Assembly (NCBI GenBank): GCA_016873275.1
Contig: VGXO01000009.1
Span: 1 to 64,000, forward strand
Length of the DNA: 64,000 nt
DNA from: Phycisphaerae bacterium
GTDB lineage: Bacteria > Planctomycetota > Phycisphaerae > Phycisphaerales > SM1A02
Direction: 5' to 3'
A model generated the notes under the pieces. The model was not told where the DNA came from and made no database searches. It was given only the letters and a program-made list of their open reading frames with translations. This document shows, piece by piece, positions 16,786-25,586 of this stretch; the first letter of the stretch is position 1; every line of letters starts with the position of its first letter. The position numbers and the translations under genes are program-made.

Positions 16786-17634
16786 TCAGCTTCCTCGCCG
16801 GAAGGTCGCCGCGTCGGACGCCTCCGACGCGATCGCGGCGAGATCCTCCTCCGACGCCTCGCCGCGGAGGAACCGCTGCACCACCGGCTGATCGGTCTGG
16901 CGGAAGACCTCCGGCGCCGCGTCGAGCAGGATCCTGCCCTCGTGGAGCATGATCATCCGGTCGGCGACCTTGAACCCGCTCGCGAGGTCGTGGGTCACCA
17001 CCACGCTCGTCACCTTGAGCGACCGCTTGAGGCGGACGATCAGCTCGTTGATCAGGTCGGAGCGGATCGGGTCGAGCCCGGTGGTCGGCTCGTCGTAGAG
17101 GATGAGCTCGGGTCCGAGGACGATCGCCCGCGCGAGCGCCACCCGCTTCTGCTGCCCGCCGGAGAGCTGCGACGGCATCCGATCGACGAGGTCGGCGAGC
17201 CCGACGAGCCGCAGCGCCGTCCGCACGCGGTGCTCGGTCGCCTTGGGGTCCCCGACGCCCGCCTCCTGCAGCGGGAACGCCACGTTCTCCGCGACGGTGA
17301 GCGAGTCGAAGAGGGCGCCCTGCTGGAAGAGGTAGCCGACCCGACGCCGCACCGAGGCGAGGCGCGGCTCCGACCATTCGTCGATCCGCTCCTCGCCGAA
17401 CCAGACCTCGCCCGCGTCCGGCTTGAGGAGCCCGACGAGGAGCTTGAGCAGCACCGACTTGCCGGTGCCGCTCGGGCCAAGGACGACGGTGGTCTCGCCG
17501 GCGCGGAAGTCGAGGTCGATCCCCCGGAGGACCTCGAGGCGACCGAAGCCCTTGACGAGCCCGCGCACCGAGGCGGTCGCGCCGCGCCCGGGTCGCTCGG
17601 CAGGAGGGGCGAGACCGTGGGGCGGTTGCGGCAT
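16786..17634 (-). CDS. mlaF: ABC transporter ATP-binding protein, MlaF-type
   Basis: 282 residues. Walker A GPSGTGKS at 53-60, Q-loop LFQQGALFDSLTV, signature LSGGQQKR, Walker B ELILYDEPTTGLDP and switch His in VVTHDL. The QQGALFDSLTVxENVAFPL segment is typical of the MlaF/Mkl group that energises MCE lipid transporters. The adjacent mlaD gene supports this. The start ATG 17634 is 18 bp from the divergent Nudix GTG, leaving almost no promoter space. The C-terminal ~45 residues are acidic and extend beyond the nucleotide-binding domain. Confidence 0.9.
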   Translation of the reverse strand: MPQPPHGLAPPAERPGRGATASVRGLVKGFGRLEVLRGIDLDFRAGETTVVLGPSGTGKSVLLKLLVGLLKPDAGEVWFGEERIDEWSEPRLASVRRRVGYLFQQGALFDSLTVAENVAFPLQEAGVGDPKATEHRVRTALRLVGLADLVDRMPSQLSGGQQKRVALARAIVLGPELILYDEPTTGLDPIRSDLINELIVRLKRSLKVTSVVVTHDLASGFKVADRMIMLHEGRILLDAAPEVFRQTDQPVVQRFLRGEASEEDLAAIASEASDAATFRRGS

Positions 17635-17652
17635 CCTCGTATCATCGCGTCC

Positions 17653-18204
17653 GTGAGCGACGAGAGGCAAGTCCGCCGCCTCCACGCGGGGCGAGCCTTC
17701 GACGTGAACCTGCTCTCGTGGCGGGGTCGGGATGGTCGCCCGCTCGAGAAGGTGGTGATCCGCCACCGAGGCGCGGTCGCGGTGCTGCCGGTCCTCGACG
17801 ATGGGCGGCTCGTCCTCATCCGGAACTACCGGGTCACCCTCGAGGGATGGCTCATCGAGTTCTGCGCCGGAGGGATCGACGCGGGCGAGTCGGCGATCGA
17901 CGCGGCGAGACGCGAGCTCTCCGAGGAGACCGGCTACCGCGCGGGGGCGATCGAGCCGCTGACCTCGTTCTACACGGCGCCCGGATTCGCCGACGAGTGG
18001 ATGCAGGTCTTCGTGGCGGGGGACCTCGAGCCGGGCGACGCCCACCTCGAGCCCTACGAGCGCATCGAGGTGATGGCGCTTCCGCCCGAGGAGGTCGCCG
18101 CCCTCATCGCGTCGGGGGAGATCCGCGACGCGAAGACGATCGTCGCCTTCCACGCCTGGAACCTGCGGGGGCGACCGCGACCGACGCGGCGAGGTGGCGC
18201 GTGA
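17653..18204 (+). CDS. Nudix hydrolase, ADP-ribose pyrophosphatase type
   Basis: 183 residues. The Nudix box is complete: GGIDAGESAIDAARRELSEE followed by TGY, with the metal-binding RExxEE. Upstream VAVLPVLDDGRLVLIRNYRV and downstream SFYTAPGFADEWMQVF match the ADP-ribose/sugar-nucleotide pyrophosphatase (NudF) subgroup, which hydrolyses ADP-ribose to AMP and ribose 5-phosphate. GTG 17653 is the chosen start; upstream in-frame sequence is antisense to mlaF. Its TGA overlaps the GTG of the following protease gene by four bases (GTGA). Confidence 0.88.
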   Translation: MSDERQVRRLHAGRAFDVNLLSWRGRDGRPLEKVVIRHRGAVAVLPVLDDGRLVLIRNYRVTLEGWLIEFCAGGIDAGESAIDAARRELSEETGYRAGAIEPLTSFYTAPGFADEWMQVFVAGDLEPGDAHLEPYERIEVMALPPEEVAALIASGEIRDAKTIVAFHAWNLRGRPRPTRRGGA

Positions 18205-19256
18205 GGCGGTCGGCGGAGGATCCCGGCGAGGGCGAGTGGGTCCGCGACCGCGGCGCGTGGACCGACTCGCCGATGCGCTGGTCGATCCCCCTCGGAAGGC
18301 TCGCGGGGATCGAGATCCGGCTGCATCTGCTCTGGCCGTTCCTCGCCGCGATCGAGATGACCCGGGCGTGGCTCGGGCACTCCGCCCTCGGACCCGCGCC
18401 GACGGCGGCGGCGCTCGGATGCCTGCTCGCGTCGGTCCTCCTCCATGAGCTCGGGCACGTCGCGGCGTGCCGGCGGCTCGGCGGCACCGCGGACGAGATC
18501 CTGCTGTGGCCGCTCGGCGGGCTCGCCGCCTGCCGACCGCCGCACGACTGGTGGTCGAACCTCGTCGTCGCGATGGCGGGACCGCTCGTCAATCTGGCGC
18601 TCCTCCTCGCGGCGGGGCTCCTGCTCCTCGCGGCGGGCGCGCCCGCGTGGGGGGCGGCGTTCCCGCATCCGCTCGAGCCGGCGGCGGCGCTCGCCCTCGT
18701 CGGCGGCGGCGGATGGAAGGGCGTGGTCGTGCTGCTTGGGTGGGTGAACCTGATCCTTCTTCTCCTGAACCTCGTGCCGCTCATGCCCCTCGATGGAGGA
18801 CGCGTGGTGCAGGCGATCGCCTGGCGCAGGCGCGGCGAGCTCGACGCGACGATGCTCGCGATCCGCGTCGGGCAGGTCGCGGCGATCGTGCTGGGACTCG
18901 TCGGGCTCCTGATCGACCAGCTGGGGCTCGTCGCGATCGCGGTGATCGGCTGGCTCTGGGGCTGGCAGGTCTCCCGGGCGATCCGCCTCGGCGAGGGGGC
19001 TTCGCTCCGCGGCGATGGTCTTCCGGCCGGCGCCTTCGAGCCGAGCTCGGAGTGGACGGCGCCGCGGGCGAACGATCGCGCGGCGTCCCGCGCCGAGGAG
19101 AAGGCGGCGCGGGAGCGCGAGGCGCTCGCCCGCGAGCAGGTGGAGCTCGATCGGGTCCTCGAGAAGATCCAGCGCGAGGGTCTCGACAGCCTGAGCATCG
19201 CGGAGCGCCGAGTGCTCCGCCGCGCGACCACCCGACGGCGCCGCGACGAGGCGTGA
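18201..19256 (+). CDS. Site-2-type intramembrane metalloprotease (M50 family)
   Basis: 351 residues with about six membrane segments. Zinc ligands and catalytic residue are visible as H82-E-L-G-H86, and the second motif NLVPLMPLDGGR includes D198. Such proteases cleave membrane proteins within the bilayer; this one resembles the SpoIVFB/Rv-type group without a PDZ domain. After the last membrane helix (about 250) there is a charged linker (AASRAEEKAAREREALAREQ), then a C-terminal tail LDRVLEKIQREGLDSLSIAE with RRVLRRAT. Almost the same tail ends the rhomboid protease encoded next, 50 bp downstream. GTG 18201 overlaps the Nudix stop. Substrate unknown. Confidence 0.9.
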   Translation: MRRSAEDPGEGEWVRDRGAWTDSPMRWSIPLGRLAGIEIRLHLLWPFLAAIEMTRAWLGHSALGPAPTAAALGCLLASVLLHELGHVAACRRLGGTADEILLWPLGGLAACRPPHDWWSNLVVAMAGPLVNLALLLAAGLLLLAAGAPAWGAAFPHPLEPAAALALVGGGGWKGVVVLLGWVNLILLLLNLVPLMPLDGGRVVQAIAWRRRGELDATMLAIRVGQVAAIVLGLVGLLIDQLGLVAIAVIGWLWGWQVSRAIRLGEGASLRGDGLPAGAFEPSSEWTAPRANDRAASRAEEKAAREREALAREQVELDRVLEKIQREGLDSLSIAERRVLRRATTRRRRDEA

Positions 19257-19306
19257 GGTCGGCGGGGGCATCGCTACACTCCGCCGCCCTTCGCCCCCCG
19301 ACGCCC

Positions 19307-20389
19307 ATGGGTCTCCACGACCGCGACTACCTGCGCGATGCCCAACGATCCTCGGGCGGTCGCGCGCCGCGCGGTCCCGGCTGGTCGGTGACCACCTGGA
19401 TCATCGTCCTCTGCGTCGGGGTCTTCGTCCTCGACGGGTTCCTCCCCCGCGGGCGGGTGATGCTGCGGAACGACCTCGCGGAGAATCCCACGCTGCGGCA
19501 GGCCCGTCCGGAGAACTTCGGGACGACCGACTTCCAGCGGATTGGACCGCACGAGCTGCAGCGGATCGTCTTCCTCAAGGAGACCGGTCAGGCGGTGGGC
19601 ACGCAGGTGTTCACGGAGGTCCCGGTCCTCCAGAAGTTCCTGCAGTTCACGACCGCCCAGGCGCTGATCTACTTTTCCCCGAGCACCGGGCTCGACGGCG
19701 GGCAGTTCTGGCGGTTCCTCGGCTTCCAGTTCCTGCACGCGAACCTGTCGCACCTGCTCTTCAACATGCTCGGGCTCTACTTCTTCGGTCCGGCGGTCGA
19801 GCGATACCTCGGCGGCAAGCGGTTCCTCGCGTTCTATCTCCTCTGCGGGATCTGCGGCGGGCTGATGTACCTCGTCCTCAACGCCGGAGGCATCGCGGCG
19901 TCGCTCGCCTTCGGACCGGAGTTCCGGATCCCGGGGCTTCTCTTCAACAATCCCTACACGCCGCTCGTCGGCGCCTCCGCGGGCGTCTTCGGCGTGATCA
20001 TGGCGGGCGCGTTCCTCATCCCGAACGCGACGGTGCTCCTCTTCTTCGTGATCCCCATGCGCCTCGCGACGCTCGCCTACGCGCTCGTCGCGGTGGCGGT
20101 GCTGACGATCCTCATGCAGGGACGGAACGCCGGCGGCGAGGCGGCGCACCTCGGCGGCGCGATCGCGGGCTACTTCTTCATCCGCCGACCGCAGCATCTG
20201 CACGGCTTCTTCGACTTCCTCGGCCGCGTGGACCCCACCAGCGACCAGTTCCGCGGGCGCCGCGGCGGGCGACGCGCCGCGGACGTCGCGGAGGTGGACC
20301 GCATCCTCGAGAAGATCAACCGCGAGGGGCTCGCGCGGCTCACCGAGCGGGAGCGGCGGATCCTGCGGGAGGCGTCGCGCGGGCGCTGA
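19307..20389 (+). CDS. Rhomboid-family intramembrane serine protease
   Basis: 360 residues. The catalytic Ser is S224 in GASAGVFGV and the catalytic His is H281 in AHLGGAIAGYFF. An upstream HANLSHLLFNM loop matches the conserved rhomboid H-x-x-x-H/N segment. A membrane anchor near 27-45 is followed by an unusual ~100-residue extramembrane stretch (NDLAENPTLRQARPENFG to QFTTAQALIYF) before the core. The C-terminus VDRILEKINREGLARLTERE with RRILREAS is the DUF6576-like tail known from some bacterial rhomboids. The adjacent site-2-type protease has the same tail. Start ATG 19307 follows a TACACT hexamer by 28 bp. Confidence 0.92.
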   Translation: MGLHDRDYLRDAQRSSGGRAPRGPGWSVTTWIIVLCVGVFVLDGFLPRGRVMLRNDLAENPTLRQARPENFGTTDFQRIGPHELQRIVFLKETGQAVGTQVFTEVPVLQKFLQFTTAQALIYFSPSTGLDGGQFWRFLGFQFLHANLSHLLFNMLGLYFFGPAVERYLGGKRFLAFYLLCGICGGLMYLVLNAGGIAASLAFGPEFRIPGLLFNNPYTPLVGASAGVFGVIMAGAFLIPNATVLLFFVIPMRLATLAYALVAVAVLTILMQGRNAGGEAAHLGGAIAGYFFIRRPQHLHGFFDFLGRVDPTSDQFRGRRGGRRAADVAEVDRILEKINREGLARLTERERRILREASRGR

Positions 20390-20408
20390 GCCCGCGGCGG
20401 CGGATCCG

Positions 20409-21560
20409 ATGGCGACCCGCTTCACGGTGCTCGCGAGGAGCTCGACCACGCGGGCGCGGCTCGGTCGCCTCGAGACGCCCCATGGCGCGGTGGACACGCC
20501 GGCGTTCATGCCGGTCGCGACCGCCGGCTCGATCAAGGGGGTGCTTCCGGCGCAGGTGCGGGAGGTCGGCGCGGGGATGATCCTCGCGAACGCCTACCAC
20601 CTCCTGCTGCGCCCCGGCTCGAAGCGCGTCGCGGCGCTCGGCGGGCTGCACGAGTTCATGCGCTGGGATCGGCCGATCCTCACCGACTCGGGCGGCTACC
20701 AGGCGTTCTCGATGGCGGACCTCCTCTCGATCGACGAGGGCGGCTTCACCTTCCGCTCGTTCATCGATGGCTCGGCGATCCGGCTTGGTCCGCGCGAGTG
20801 CATGGAGGTGCAGAACGACCTCGGCGCCGACGTGATCATGCCGCTCGACGACTGCCCGCCCGCGGGCGCGGATCCGGCGCGGCTCGACCTCGCCCTCGAG
20901 CGGACCCACCGCTGGCTCGCCGAGTGCGTCGAGCATCACGCCCGACCCGAGGCGCAGGCGCTCTTCGGGATCGTGCAGGGCGGCGTGGATCCAGAGCGCC
21001 GCGCCCGATCGGTCGCGGCGGTGACCTCGCTTGACCTTCCCGGCTACGCGATCGGCGGCGTCGCGGTGGGGGAGGGACCGGGGGAGATCCACCGCACCGT
21101 CGCGGCGACGGCGCCGATGCTCCCGGAGGATCGACCCCGCTACCTGATGGGCGTCGGCTACGAGCGGGACATCGTCGCGGCGGTCGCGGCGGGGGTCGAC
21201 CTCTTCGACTGCGTCCTGCCGACCCGGAACGGGCGGAACGCCCGCGTCTTCACCCGGACGGGACCGCTCAACCTCCGCAATGCCCTCCACGCGGAGGACC
21301 GCGCCCCGATCGAGACCGGCTGCGATTGCCCCGCGTGCGGAGGCGGGTTCAGCCGCGGCTTCCTGCGGCATCTCTTCCATGCCGGCGAGATGCTCGGACC
21401 GATCCTGGCGTCGGTGCACAACCTCCGGCACTACCAACGCCTGATGCTGGACATCCGAGGGGCGATCCAGCAAGATGCATGGTCTTCCCTCGCCGAGGGT
21501 TGGCCAGTCCTGGCCGCCTCGTCGGGCCCGCCATCCTCCCTTCGGAACCCGGCTCCATGA
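20409..21560 (+). CDS. tgt: Queuine tRNA-guanine transglycosylase
   Basis: 383 residues, the normal length. It exchanges G34 of GUN-anticodon tRNAs for preQ1 on the queuosine pathway. DSGGYQAFS holds the base-binding Asp, D267 in FDCVLPTRNGR is the nucleophile, and CDCPACGGGFSRGFLRHLFH is the C-x-C-x2-C-x~22-H zinc site. It lies 19 bp after the rhomboid gene and its TGA overlaps the yajC ATG (ATGA, 21557-21560), the common tgt-yajC-secDF order. The C-terminal ~25 residues (AEGWPVLAASSGPPSSLRNP) are longer than usual. The window's tRNA-Asp(GTC) is a potential substrate. Confidence 0.96.
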   Translation: MATRFTVLARSSTTRARLGRLETPHGAVDTPAFMPVATAGSIKGVLPAQVREVGAGMILANAYHLLLRPGSKRVAALGGLHEFMRWDRPILTDSGGYQAFSMADLLSIDEGGFTFRSFIDGSAIRLGPRECMEVQNDLGADVIMPLDDCPPAGADPARLDLALERTHRWLAECVEHHARPEAQALFGIVQGGVDPERRARSVAAVTSLDLPGYAIGGVAVGEGPGEIHRTVAATAPMLPEDRPRYLMGVGYERDIVAAVAAGVDLFDCVLPTRNGRNARVFTRTGPLNLRNALHAEDRAPIETGCDCPACGGGFSRGFLRHLFHAGEMLGPILASVHNLRHYQRLMLDIRGAIQQDAWSSLAEGWPVLAASSGPPSSLRNPAP

Positions 21561-21976
21561 CCCTCGCTTCGTTGTCCGAGTTGGCGATCCTCGCGATCTC
21601 GCGCCTCCCTCAAGGTCCCGATGCCGCCGGCACGCCCGCCGCGGCGCCGGCGGCGGGGGCGCCCGCGGGGGCGCCGGGCGCCGCGCCCGCCGATCCCGGG
21701 TTCAACATCCTGCTCTTCGTCCTGCCGATCCTCGTGCTGATGGTGGTCTTCTCCGCCGTCGCGCAGCGGAAGGAGAAGAAGCGACGCGAGGCGCTCCTCT
21801 CCGCCGTCAAGAAGCACGACCGCGTGATGACCACCGGCGGCGTCATCGGCACGGTCGTCGAGACCTCGGCGGACACCGTGGTCCTCCGCATCGACGAGAA
21901 CTCCAGCGTCCGGATGACCTTCGCCCGCTCCGCCGTGCAGCAGATCCTCAAGGAGGGCGGCGAGGCCGGCGCCTGA
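21557..21976 (+). CDS. yajC: Preprotein translocase subunit YajC
   Basis: 139 residues. An Ala/Pro/Gly-rich N-terminus (about 25-50) precedes one membrane segment NILLFVLPILVLMVVFSAV, then the YajC core RKEKKRREALLSAVKKHDRV followed by MTTGGVIGTV. YajC joins SecDF in the accessory Sec complex. Position between tgt and secDF is the conserved bacterial order. The ATG overlaps the tgt stop by four bases, and secDF begins 55 bp downstream. Confidence 0.93.
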   Translation: MTLASLSELAILAISRLPQGPDAAGTPAAAPAAGAPAGAPGAAPADPGFNILLFVLPILVLMVVFSAVAQRKEKKRREALLSAVKKHDRVMTTGGVIGTVVETSADTVVLRIDENSSVRMTFARSAVQQILKEGGEAGA

Positions 21977-22031
21977 CGCCGATCGCCCGACTCCCCGTCC
22001 CGCCTCGACGGTCCGGTCCGGAATCTCCCTC

Positions 22032-25000
22032 ATGTCCAAGCTCGTCTTCAAGTTCCTCCTGATCGCCGCCGTCACCGCGTTCTGCGTCTGGGAGATCTTC
22101 CCGATCGACCAGCAGATCCGGCTCGGCAAGGACCTCCGGGGCGGCGTGAGCCTGACCTACGCGGTCAACGTGCCGGAGGGCTCCGGCGAGGAGGTGCTCA
22201 CGCAGGTGATCGAGGTCCTGAAGGACCGCGTCAACCCGCAGGGCGTGCTCGACATCTCGATGGAGCCGCAGGGCGCCGACCGCATCGAGGTCGTGATGCC
22301 TCTTCCGAATGCCGCGGTGCGGGCGCTGCAGCTCGGATTCCGCGACACGCTGGCGGATCTCCTCCGCTGCACGAACATCCGCCCGGCGGAGCTCGACGCG
22401 GCGCTCACCGAGGGCACCCTCGCCACCACGCACGCCTGCCTTGCCGCCGCCGAGACGCTGCAGGCGCTCCAGAAGGAGCACGACGACCTTCGCGAGGCGA
22501 GGATCGCCCTGCAGGAGGCGGTGCTCGCCCAGGCCGACCCGACGGTGATCTCCGGTCTCGAGGACCGCGTGGTCGACGGCGAGATCCGCCTCGAGCGCCA
22601 GCGGAGCGCGCTCCTCCGCCCGCTGCCCGAGCCGCGGATCCTCCGGATGCTCGCCCTCGACCAGACCAAGCCCGTCCAGCTCGACGCCGAGGGTCGCCGC
22701 ATCGACGGTCCCGACGGCCAGCCGCTCCGCGATCCCTCGCCCCGCGAGGAGGCGCTCGCGGCGCTCGAGGCGGAGTATCCCGGGCAGCGCGACCGCATCG
22801 CGGCGGTGGTCGCCTCCTACGACGACTACGCCTCGAAGCGCACGGGACTCGACGACCCGGAGGACCTCAAGCGGCTCCTCCGCGGCGCGGGCGTCCTCGA
22901 GTTCCGCCTCGCGGTCGATCCGGAGGCTCCCGAGGGCGTCAATGTCGAGGACATGCGGAAGCAGCTCGCCGAGCGCGGACCCCGCAACACCGACAGCGTG
23001 ATCGCCCGCTGGTTCGAGGTGCATGACCTCAAGCAGTGGTACGACGATCCCGCCCAGCTCCAGGCGCTGCAGGCGGATCCCGCCGCCTACTTCGCCCGGC
23101 GCGACCTCGTCGCGGGAGAGAAGGACGGGCGCTACTACGTCCTCCTCTACGTCATCCCCTCGAAGTCGATGACCCACGCCGCGGACCGACCGTGGTCGAT
23201 CCGCAACGCCGGTCGGACCCGCGACGAGCTCGGTCGCACCGCGGTCGCCTTCGCGATGGACCAGGGCGGCGCCGCCCAGCTCGGCGCGCTCACCGGGCCG
23301 AACGTCGGGGCGGAGATGGCGATCGTCCTCGACGAGAAGGTCTACGGGGCGCCGACGCTCCAGAGCCGCATCTCCTCGAACGGTCAGATCACCGGCAACT
23401 ACGGCGACGAGGAGATCAACTACCTGATCCGCGTCCTCGCCGCCGGCGCCCTCGAGGCCCGCCTGAGCCCCGAGCCGATCGCGGTGAGCGTCCTCGGTCC
23501 CTCGGTCGGTCGCGAGAACCTCGCGATCGGTCTCCAGGCGGTGGGGCTCTCGGTCATCGTCGTCATGCTGACGATGCTCGGCTACTACTTCTTCGCCGGG
23601 CTCGTGGCGGACATCGCCCTCCTCGTCGGCTCGACCATCATCTTCGGGGTGATGGCGATGATCGACGGGACCTTCACGCTGCCCGGTCTCGCCGGCATCG
23701 CGCTCTCGATCGGCATGGCGGTCGACTCGAACGTGCTCATCTACGAGCGCATCCGCGAGGAGATGGTCAACAACCGCGAGAAGCTCCGCGACGCGGTGCG
23801 GATCGGCTACTCGAAGGCGCTGAGCGCGATCATCGACGGCAACATCACGAACCTGATCGTCTGCTTCGTGCTCTACCAGACCGCGGCGACCGAGGTGAAG
23901 GGCTTCGCGCTCACCCTCGCGATCGGCATCCTCGCGACCCTCTTCTCGGCGCTCTACGTCACGCGGGCGATCTTCGAGCTCTACGTCGACGTGTTCAAGT
24001 GCCGGTCGCTCCCGATGCTCCCGACGGTCTTCCCGGGGATCCACCGGGCGCTCGAGCCGAGGATCGACTGGCTGCGGCTCCGCTGGATCACGATCCCGGG
24101 CAGCTGGATCGTGGCGATCGCGGGGCTGGTCCTCTTCCTCGCGACCGGTCGCGACATGCTCGAGACCGAGTTCCGCGGCGGCGTGAGCATGGTGATGACC
24201 ACCCGCGCCGAGCCCGACGGCTCGGCGCTCCTCGTCAAGCGGCAGGAGGTCGAGGAGCGGATCCGGGCGATCGGCGAGGCGGCGTCGGATCCGGCGCTCC
24301 AGCAGCTCGCCCAGGCGAAGGTGCTCACCGTCGGCGAGTCCTCGCCCGAGCTCGGCGCCTCGAGCTTCAACATCAAGGTGGCGAACCCGCCCGCCGCGGG
24401 CGCCGACGAGGCGTTCACTGCCGCGATGGTGGCGGCGGTGGTCGCGGAGTTCGGCGACGAGATGGACGTGGTGCGACCGGTCGCCTTCGCCGGCTCGACC
24501 GACGCGGCGCACGCCGACCGCACCTTCCCGATCGAGAAGTCGATGCTCGCGGAGGTCCTGCGTCGTCCGTCGGCGCCCGTCCGCAGCGTCGAGGACTTCC
24601 GCGGCGGCGTGGCGGTGCTCGTCGAGGGGCTCGAGCCTCCGCTCTCCCTTGACGACGTCGCGGCGCGGATCGACCGCATGCGCCGCCAGCCCGACTACTC
24701 CGACGCGGTCGGACGCCGCGCCGAGGTCATCGGGCTCGTGCCCGCGGACGCCGCCAGACCCGCGGCGGGCTGGCGCGACGTGGCGATCGTCACGACCGAT
24801 CCGGAGATCAACGCCTTCGACGTCGAGCTCGACGTCTGGGACCGCGACCTCGCCGCGAGCGAATGGCGGGTCGTGCAGGCGGCGCTCACCCGTCCGGCGA
24901 GCCTCGAGCAGGTGAGCAGCTTCTCGGCGAGCGTCGCGGAGAACCTCGCCGCGGGCGCGGTGGTGGCGGTGATCCTCAGCCTCGTCGGGATGCTGGTCTA

Positions 25001-25532
25001 CATCTGGGCGAGGTTCGGCTCGCTCCGCTACTCGGCGGCGGCGGTGGCGGCGCTGGTCTTCAACGTGTTCATGTGCCTCGGGGCGCTCGCGGTCTCGCTG
25101 CGGCTCGCCCCGCTCGGCTTCGCCTCGCAGATCAAGCTCGAGGAGTTCCGCGTCGACATCAACGTGGTCGCGGGTCTGCTGACCATCATCGGCTACGGCC
25201 TCAACGACACGATCGTCATCCTCGACCGCATCCGCGAGAACCGCGGGAAGCTCTCCTACGTGTCGCGCGAGGTCGTGAACCGCTCCATCAACCAGACCTT
25301 CAGCCGCACGATCCTGACCGGCGGCACCACCTTCGTCACCGCGCTGATCCTCTACTGGCTCGGCGGCACCGGCATCCGGCCGTTCGCGTTCACCTTCGTG
25401 GTAGGTCTCGTCTTCGCGACCTACAGCTCGGTGATGATCGCGGCGCCCCTGACCTGGAGCCGCAAGGACCAGCAGGGGCACGGAGGCGGGGCGACGAGCG
25501 ACGCCGAGGGTCGGGAGATCGTGCCCGCCTAG
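22032..25532 (+). CDS. secDF: Fused protein-export membrane protein SecDF
   Basis: 1166 residues in one chain, SecD-like up to about 690 and SecF-like after that. SecDF uses the proton gradient to pull translocated proteins across the membrane. The SecD half starts with a membrane helix and GKDLRGGVSLTYAV, has the GPNVGAEMA region and a membrane block containing GIALSIGMAVDSNVLIYERI. The SecF half shows ETEFRGGVSMVM and GYGLNDTIVILDRIRENR followed by FSRTILTGGTTF. The first periplasmic domain has a long charged, coiled-coil-like insert (about 110-290, HDDLREARIALQEAVLAQ), which makes it longer than the ~760-residue fused proteins of other phyla. Last gene of the tgt-yajC-secDF run. Confidence 0.95.
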   Translation: MSKLVFKFLLIAAVTAFCVWEIFPIDQQIRLGKDLRGGVSLTYAVNVPEGSGEEVLTQVIEVLKDRVNPQGVLDISMEPQGADRIEVVMPLPNAAVRALQLGFRDTLADLLRCTNIRPAELDAALTEGTLATTHACLAAAETLQALQKEHDDLREARIALQEAVLAQADPTVISGLEDRVVDGEIRLERQRSALLRPLPEPRILRMLALDQTKPVQLDAEGRRIDGPDGQPLRDPSPREEALAALEAEYPGQRDRIAAVVASYDDYASKRTGLDDPEDLKRLLRGAGVLEFRLAVDPEAPEGVNVEDMRKQLAERGPRNTDSVIARWFEVHDLKQWYDDPAQLQALQADPAAYFARRDLVAGEKDGRYYVLLYVIPSKSMTHAADRPWSIRNAGRTRDELGRTAVAFAMDQGGAAQLGALTGPNVGAEMAIVLDEKVYGAPTLQSRISSNGQITGNYGDEEINYLIRVLAAGALEARLSPEPIAVSVLGPSVGRENLAIGLQAVGLSVIVVMLTMLGYYFFAGLVADIALLVGSTIIFGVMAMIDGTFTLPGLAGIALSIGMAVDSNVLIYERIREEMVNNREKLRDAVRIGYSKALSAIIDGNITNLIVCFVLYQTAATEVKGFALTLAIGILATLFSALYVTRAIFELYVDVFKCRSLPMLPTVFPGIHRALEPRIDWLRLRWITIPGSWIVAIAGLVLFLATGRDMLETEFRGGVSMVMTTRAEPDGSALLVKRQEVEERIRAIGEAASDPALQQLAQAKVLTVGESSPELGASSFNIKVANPPAAGADEAFTAAMVAAVVAEFGDEMDVVRPVAFAGSTDAAHADRTFPIEKSMLAEVLRRPSAPVRSVEDFRGGVAVLVEGLEPPLSLDDVAARIDRMRRQPDYSDAVGRRAEVIGLVPADAARPAAGWRDVAIVTTDPEINAFDVELDVWDRDLAASEWRVVQAALTRPASLEQVSSFSASVAENLAAGAVVAVILSLVGMLVYIWARFGSLRYSAAAVAALVFNVFMCLGALAVSLRLAPLGFASQIKLEEFRVDINVVAGLLTIIGYGLNDTIVILDRIRENRGKLSYVSREVVNRSINQTFSRTILTGGTTFVTALILYWLGGTGIRPFAFTFVVGLVFATYSSVMIAAPLTWSRKDQQGHGGGATSDAEGREIVPA

Positions 25533-25586
25533 TCCGCTCCTTCGTCGGAGGATCCCCGCATCGCCGCCGCCGAGCGCCTTCGAGCG

